From the NCBI GenBank assembly GCA_017633615.1, contig JAGBPB010000036.1, positions 1 to 41,840 on the forward strand: a stretch of DNA of 41,840 nucleotides, given 5' to 3'. Positions 38,909 to 41,840 of this stretch are shown piece after piece. Under the pieces are notes generated by a model. It did no database searches. It worked only from the letters and a program-made list of their open reading frames with translations, and was not told the DNA's origin. The translations under genes were made by a program, and so were the position numbers. The DNA is from Bacteroidaceae bacterium (GTDB lineage: Bacteria > Bacteroidota > Bacteroidia > Bacteroidales > Bacteroidaceae). The number at the start of each line of letters is the position of its first letter. The first letter of the stretch is position 1.

Positions 38909-41070
38909 TGGACAGCAGCATATTCAGGCATCTGGACGCCTGCCTTGAGCAACAGCTCAGCGTATGGCCGGCAGCACGTGAGGCTTTCAACAATCTGGAG
39001 AAAGTCCAGACCCGCGTACTCTCTTCATCGGGACTGGCGCTCCAGCATAATCCCGCCCGCATCATCTCCACAACCGCAAAGATTAAACCGGCTGAGATTG
39101 CTACCCGATCCTGCTTCTTGTGTGAGGATAACCGCCCCAAGGAGCAGATAGCCTTTGATGCGGCTGACGGATTTGACCTGCTGGTTAACCCCTATCCCAT
39201 TCTCAAGGAGCATTTCTGTGTGGTGAGCCATGTGCATCGCCCGCAGATATTCAAGGACTGCTGCGTTAAAATGCTGCAGATAGCGTCAGAACTGGAGCCG
39301 GGTTATATGATTTTCTACAACGGTCCCCGCAGCGGAGCATCGGCCCCGGACCATCTCCATATGCAGATAGGGCGTTCTGAGGGCATTCCTCTTGTGGAGA
39401 AACTGCGCAACAACGAACCTTCGGCCAAAGATGAACCTGTCACCATACAGCCGTTCGGATTCCCCGTAATCATAATCAAAGGCAATGATCCGCAGCGACT
39501 TATTGACTGCATTAACGGGATGAGCATTTATGACGGTGAGTATGAGCCGCGCATGAACGTACTCTCATTCAACCGTCAAGGTCAGGTCATAACTGCCATC
39601 ATACCTCGAAGCAAGCATCGCCCTGAGTGTTATTACGCTGAGGACAACACCAAGGTTCTGGTCAGTCCGGGGGCAGTTGATATGTTCGGCCTTGTAATCA
39701 CCCCGCGCAAGGAGGATTTTGACTCCCTTACAGAGAAACAGGTTCTTGACGTTTACCGCCAGGTTACGCCTCAGCAGCCCAAGATCAGCGTGGGTATCAT
39801 GGCTGCCCCTGAGATCAGTTTCTGCCTTAATGACTCCTATACCGATGGCATACGCACCTTTGAGGGTGACATGACGATTGGACTAACCAACGGCCGTTTC
39901 AGTTGGAACGGCCTGCTGCTTGACAGCATCACACTCACCCCCACATCACACGGGGCCACATTCACTCTGCATGATGTAACCATAGGCATAGGTTTCCACT
40001 GGGAACGCAAGGAGGACCAGACTTTTTCAGGCCAGCTCAAGTTCATCATTGAAGACGGCAAGGTTCGCGCAATCAACATTCTGCCCGTGGAGGATTATCT
40101 TACAAGCGTAATCTCATCGGAGATGAAGCCCACCGCCAGCAAGGAGTTTCTCAAGGCGCACGCCGTGATCTCACGCAGCTGGGTGCTGGCACAACTCCGT
40201 TCACCTTACCGCAAGGTTGCCGCTTCCGATACTGCCGCACCCACCGCCCATGATTACATCGTGGACCGTATCATAAAGTGGTATGATCACGACCAGCATA
40301 CCCTGTTTGATGTCTGTGCCGATGACCACTGCCAACGCTATCAGGGCCGTACGCGCATAATCAGCGCAGCAGCTGAGACTGCCGTCAAGGAGACATTCGG
40401 ACAGACTCTGACTTTTGACGGTCACCTTTGTGACGCCCGTTTCAGCAAGTGCTGCGGAGGCGTGACAGAGCAGTTTGAGACCTGCTGGCAGGATGTGCAC
40501 AAACCCTACCTCATTCCCCTACGTGACAGCAGCGTTAACGAAGGGGCTCTGCCGGACCTTACCGTTGAGGAGAATGCCCGCCAGTGGATACTTTCCGAGC
40601 CTAAATCATTCTGCAACTCAGCCGACGGAAATATACTGGCTGAGTCACTTAACGGTTATGACCTGGAGACCCCGGACTATTACCGCTGGAAGGTGGAATA
40701 TACCGTTGACCAGATATCTGATCTGCTCAGGCGCAAATCAGGTCTTGACTTAGGTTTGATTCAGGACCTGCGTCCCGTAAAGCGCGGGCCGTCCGGCCGT
40801 ATTGAAGAGCTTGAGGTTATAGGCGACAAAGCCACAGTTACCATCGGGAAAGAACTGGAGATACGCCGAACACTCTCTGAATCACATCTGTTCAGCAGTG
40901 CATTCGTAGTTGAAAAGACGCCTGACGGATTCATACTTAAGGGAGCCGGCTGGGGGCACGGTGTAGGCCTCTGCCAGATAGGCGCCGCAGTCATGGCCTC
41001 AAAGGGGTACAATTACCGCGAAATCCTGAATCACTACTACCCGGGCACCACTTTAGGTCGCTTCTATTAA
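38908..41070 (+). CDS. HIT-like phosphorylase (DUF4922) fused to SpoIID/LytB domain
   Basis: A 720-residue two-domain protein. The N-terminal part (about 1-290) resembles GDP-L-galactose-phosphorylase/DUF4922 proteins of the HIT superfamily. CFLCEDNRP (69-77) holds a CxxC, NPYPILKEHFCVVS leads into the fold, and DHLHMQ gives the HxHxQ catalytic motif (His149, His151). The C-terminal part (about 315-720) is a SpoIID/LytB domain: LPVEDYLTSVISSEM with likely catalytic Glu405, a His464/Cys470/His474/Cys475 zinc-type cluster, and GWGHGVGLCQIGAAVMA near the end. The usual SGG of SpoIID reads CCGG (515-518). No signal peptide is seen, which is odd for a domain that cleaves peptidoglycan. It is coupled to the GT2 gene. 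Confidence 0.85.
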   Translation: MDSSIFRHLDACLEQQLSVWPAAREAFNNLEKVQTRVLSSSGLALQHNPARIISTTAKIKPAEIATRSCFLCEDNRPKEQIAFDAADGFDLLVNPYPILKEHFCVVSHVHRPQIFKDCCVKMLQIASELEPGYMIFYNGPRSGASAPDHLHMQIGRSEGIPLVEKLRNNEPSAKDEPVTIQPFGFPVIIIKGNDPQRLIDCINGMSIYDGEYEPRMNVLSFNRQGQVITAIIPRSKHRPECYYAEDNTKVLVSPGAVDMFGLVITPRKEDFDSLTEKQVLDVYRQVTPQQPKISVGIMAAPEISFCLNDSYTDGIRTFEGDMTIGLTNGRFSWNGLLLDSITLTPTSHGATFTLHDVTIGIGFHWERKEDQTFSGQLKFIIEDGKVRAINILPVEDYLTSVISSEMKPTASKEFLKAHAVISRSWVLAQLRSPYRKVAASDTAAPTAHDYIVDRIIKWYDHDQHTLFDVCADDHCQRYQGRTRIISAAAETAVKETFGQTLTFDGHLCDARFSKCCGGVTEQFETCWQDVHKPYLIPLRDSSVNEGALPDLTVEENARQWILSEPKSFCNSADGNILAESLNGYDLETPDYYRWKVEYTVDQISDLLRRKSGLDLGLIQDLRPVKRGPSGRIEELEVIGDKATVTIGKELEIRRTLSESHLFSSAFVVEKTPDGFILKGAGWGHGVGLCQIGAAVMASKGYNYREILNHYYPGTTLGRFY

Positions 41071-41108
41071 TTATTTACAGTTCTTAACTATTTATTGGAA
41101 ATAGTTGT

Positions 41109-41116
41109 TACCTTTG
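41109..41116 (+). promoter_or_regulatory. Bacteroidetes -7 element for the BspA-like gene
   Basis: TACCTTTG matches TAnnTTTG, 28 nt before the ATG at 41145, in the 74-nt A+T-rich gap after the fusion gene. No clear -33 TTTG is present at the standard spacing. Confidence 0.5.
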
Positions 41117-41144
41117 TGCCAAAATAACCTTAAATCAATTGATT

Positions 41145-41840
41145 ATGAGAAGAATTCTGATTCTGACTGCCCTTATTCTTGCTTCTGCAACAACATGGGC
41201 TGACAATTACTTGTACTATATTTACAGTACAGGCAGCAAAACCGCTCAAGTCACAAACAAAGACAACTTTGGCAACAAGGTTACTTACTCAGGAGACATT
41301 GACATCCCTGATGTAGTGACTCTTGATGGTATTGAGTATAAAGTTACAGATATTCTTCCCAGTACTTTCTACAACACAAGTATTACTTCCGTCAAGCTGG
41401 GTAACAATATTAAACAGATTCATGGTGAAGCTTTCAGGTACTGCCGGAATCTGACAGAAATCACCATCCCTGCAAGCGTTGACTCGATAGGCGCATGGGC
41501 GTTCAGCGACTGCGGTATCAAAAATGTCAAGATTGAAGATGGCGAGATGCCGCTCAAACTTTGGGATTGGGCAGGATACTGCATATTCGCCGGTAACCCG
41601 TTGGAGACAGTCTATCTGGGACGTAACTACATCAGTAACGGAAGACCTTTCCGCGGATTCACCACAATGAAAAGCGTGACTGTAAGCGATATTGTTACTG
41701 CAATCCAATCTGAGGAGTTCAGAGGAAGCAAAGGCATACGTGAAGTGAAACTTGGCGAAAACATTACCGAGATAGGCAAATCTGCCTTCTATGACTGCGA
41801 CACGCTTTATTCAATCACTCTGCCTGAATCTGTACTGACA
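41145..41840 (+). CDS. BspA-like leucine-rich-repeat surface protein (3' end outside window)
   Basis: The first 232 residues of a secreted LRR_5 protein; the frame is still open at the window end. The start at 41145 gives a signal peptide (MRRILILTALILASATTWA). The repeats then read in register: GIEYKVTDILPSTFYN-TSITSVKLGNNIKQIHGEAFRYC, LTEITIPASVDSIGAWAFSDC, IREVKLGENITEIGKSAFYDC and LYSITLPESV, each with the I.AF..C pattern of Treponema/Bacteroides BspA repeats. Such proteins bind host or food matrix proteins or act as surface scaffolds, and often carry a Por tail, which cannot be checked here. A -7 promoter box lies 28 nt upstream, so it is probably its own transcript. Confidence 0.9.
   Translation, partial: MRRILILTALILASATTWADNYLYYIYSTGSKTAQVTNKDNFGNKVTYSGDIDIPDVVTLDGIEYKVTDILPSTFYNTSITSVKLGNNIKQIHGEAFRYCRNLTEITIPASVDSIGAWAFSDCGIKNVKIEDGEMPLKLWDWAGYCIFAGNPLETVYLGRNYISNGRPFRGFTTMKSVTVSDIVTAIQSEEFRGSKGIREVKLGENITEIGKSAFYDCDTLYSITLPESVLT

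Noticed and set aside
1..41840. CRISPR arrays, tRNA or rRNA genes, prophage or insertion-sequence genes.
   Set aside because: No regularly spaced repeats, cloverleaf sequences, integrase or transposase motifs were found on reading either strand.

Overview
The window is a stretch of a Bacteroidales chromosome (gut Bacteroides/Prevotella-like or a relative). Four things point there. Promoter halves match the Bacteroidetes -7 consensus TAnnTTTG, and Shine-Dalgarno sites are almost absent. The gene families are typical of the group: DUF4837, the LptE-family lipoprotein, DUF4153, the HTH_34 regulator, a gingipain-type C25 peptidase and a BspA-like LRR protein. Two secreted peptidases end in Por/T9SS-like tails. 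No rRNA, tRNA, CRISPR array, insertion sequence or prophage gene was recognised, so this looks like ordinary chromosome with a few unusual modules.

Layout. 1-3241 (+): end of an arabinose/pentose operon (araA 3' end, FGGY kinase araB, exported aldose 1-epimerase). 3234-4247 (-): NAD-dependent epimerase. 4350-9085 (+): a run of membrane proteins around a small winged-helix regulator (DUF805, two uncharacterised membrane proteins, DUF4153), then a lipoprotein FMN-binding protein. 9113-12703 (-): metallophosphoesterase, rpiB and tkt, i.e. pentose phosphate enzymes that use what the ara operon makes. 12857-16368 (+): secreted histidine phosphatase, ROK sugar kinase, GT4 glycosyltransferase. 16442-18995 (-): sigma-54-type activator, lptE, a TPR-like protein and secG in one envelope-biogenesis operon. 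18996-19314: intergenic region with a strongly structured RNA candidate. 19315-29915 (+): RelA/SpoT enzyme with a degenerate hydrolase domain, then secreted hydrolases (S9 dipeptidyl peptidase, S8 subtilase, CE1-like esterase, C25 peptidase), ending with a 46-residue ORF. 30062-37512 (-): eight closely packed genes, rlmN, DUF4837, pdxA, sugar/alcohol-phosphate nucleotidyltransferase, ATP-grasp, CDP-alcohol phosphatidyltransferase, flippase-like membrane protein, HAD phosphatase. 37550-41070 (+): GT2 glycosyltransferase translationally coupled to a HIT-phosphorylase/SpoIID fusion. 41145-end (+): start of a BspA-like surface protein.

The points most worth following are these: (i) a 187-nt RNA candidate between the sigma-54 activator and relA, closed by a 22-position helix whose wobble pairs favour + strand transcription; (ii) a five-gene module that looks like a complete route to an unknown phospho-alcohol headgroup; (iii) a SpoIID domain fused to a HIT-type nucleotide phosphorylase with no signal peptide; (iv) a tiny ORF directly behind a gingipain-like protease; (v) a family of related GGGG/CCCC hairpins at gene ends. 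All functional statements come from reading motifs by eye; no database search was run.
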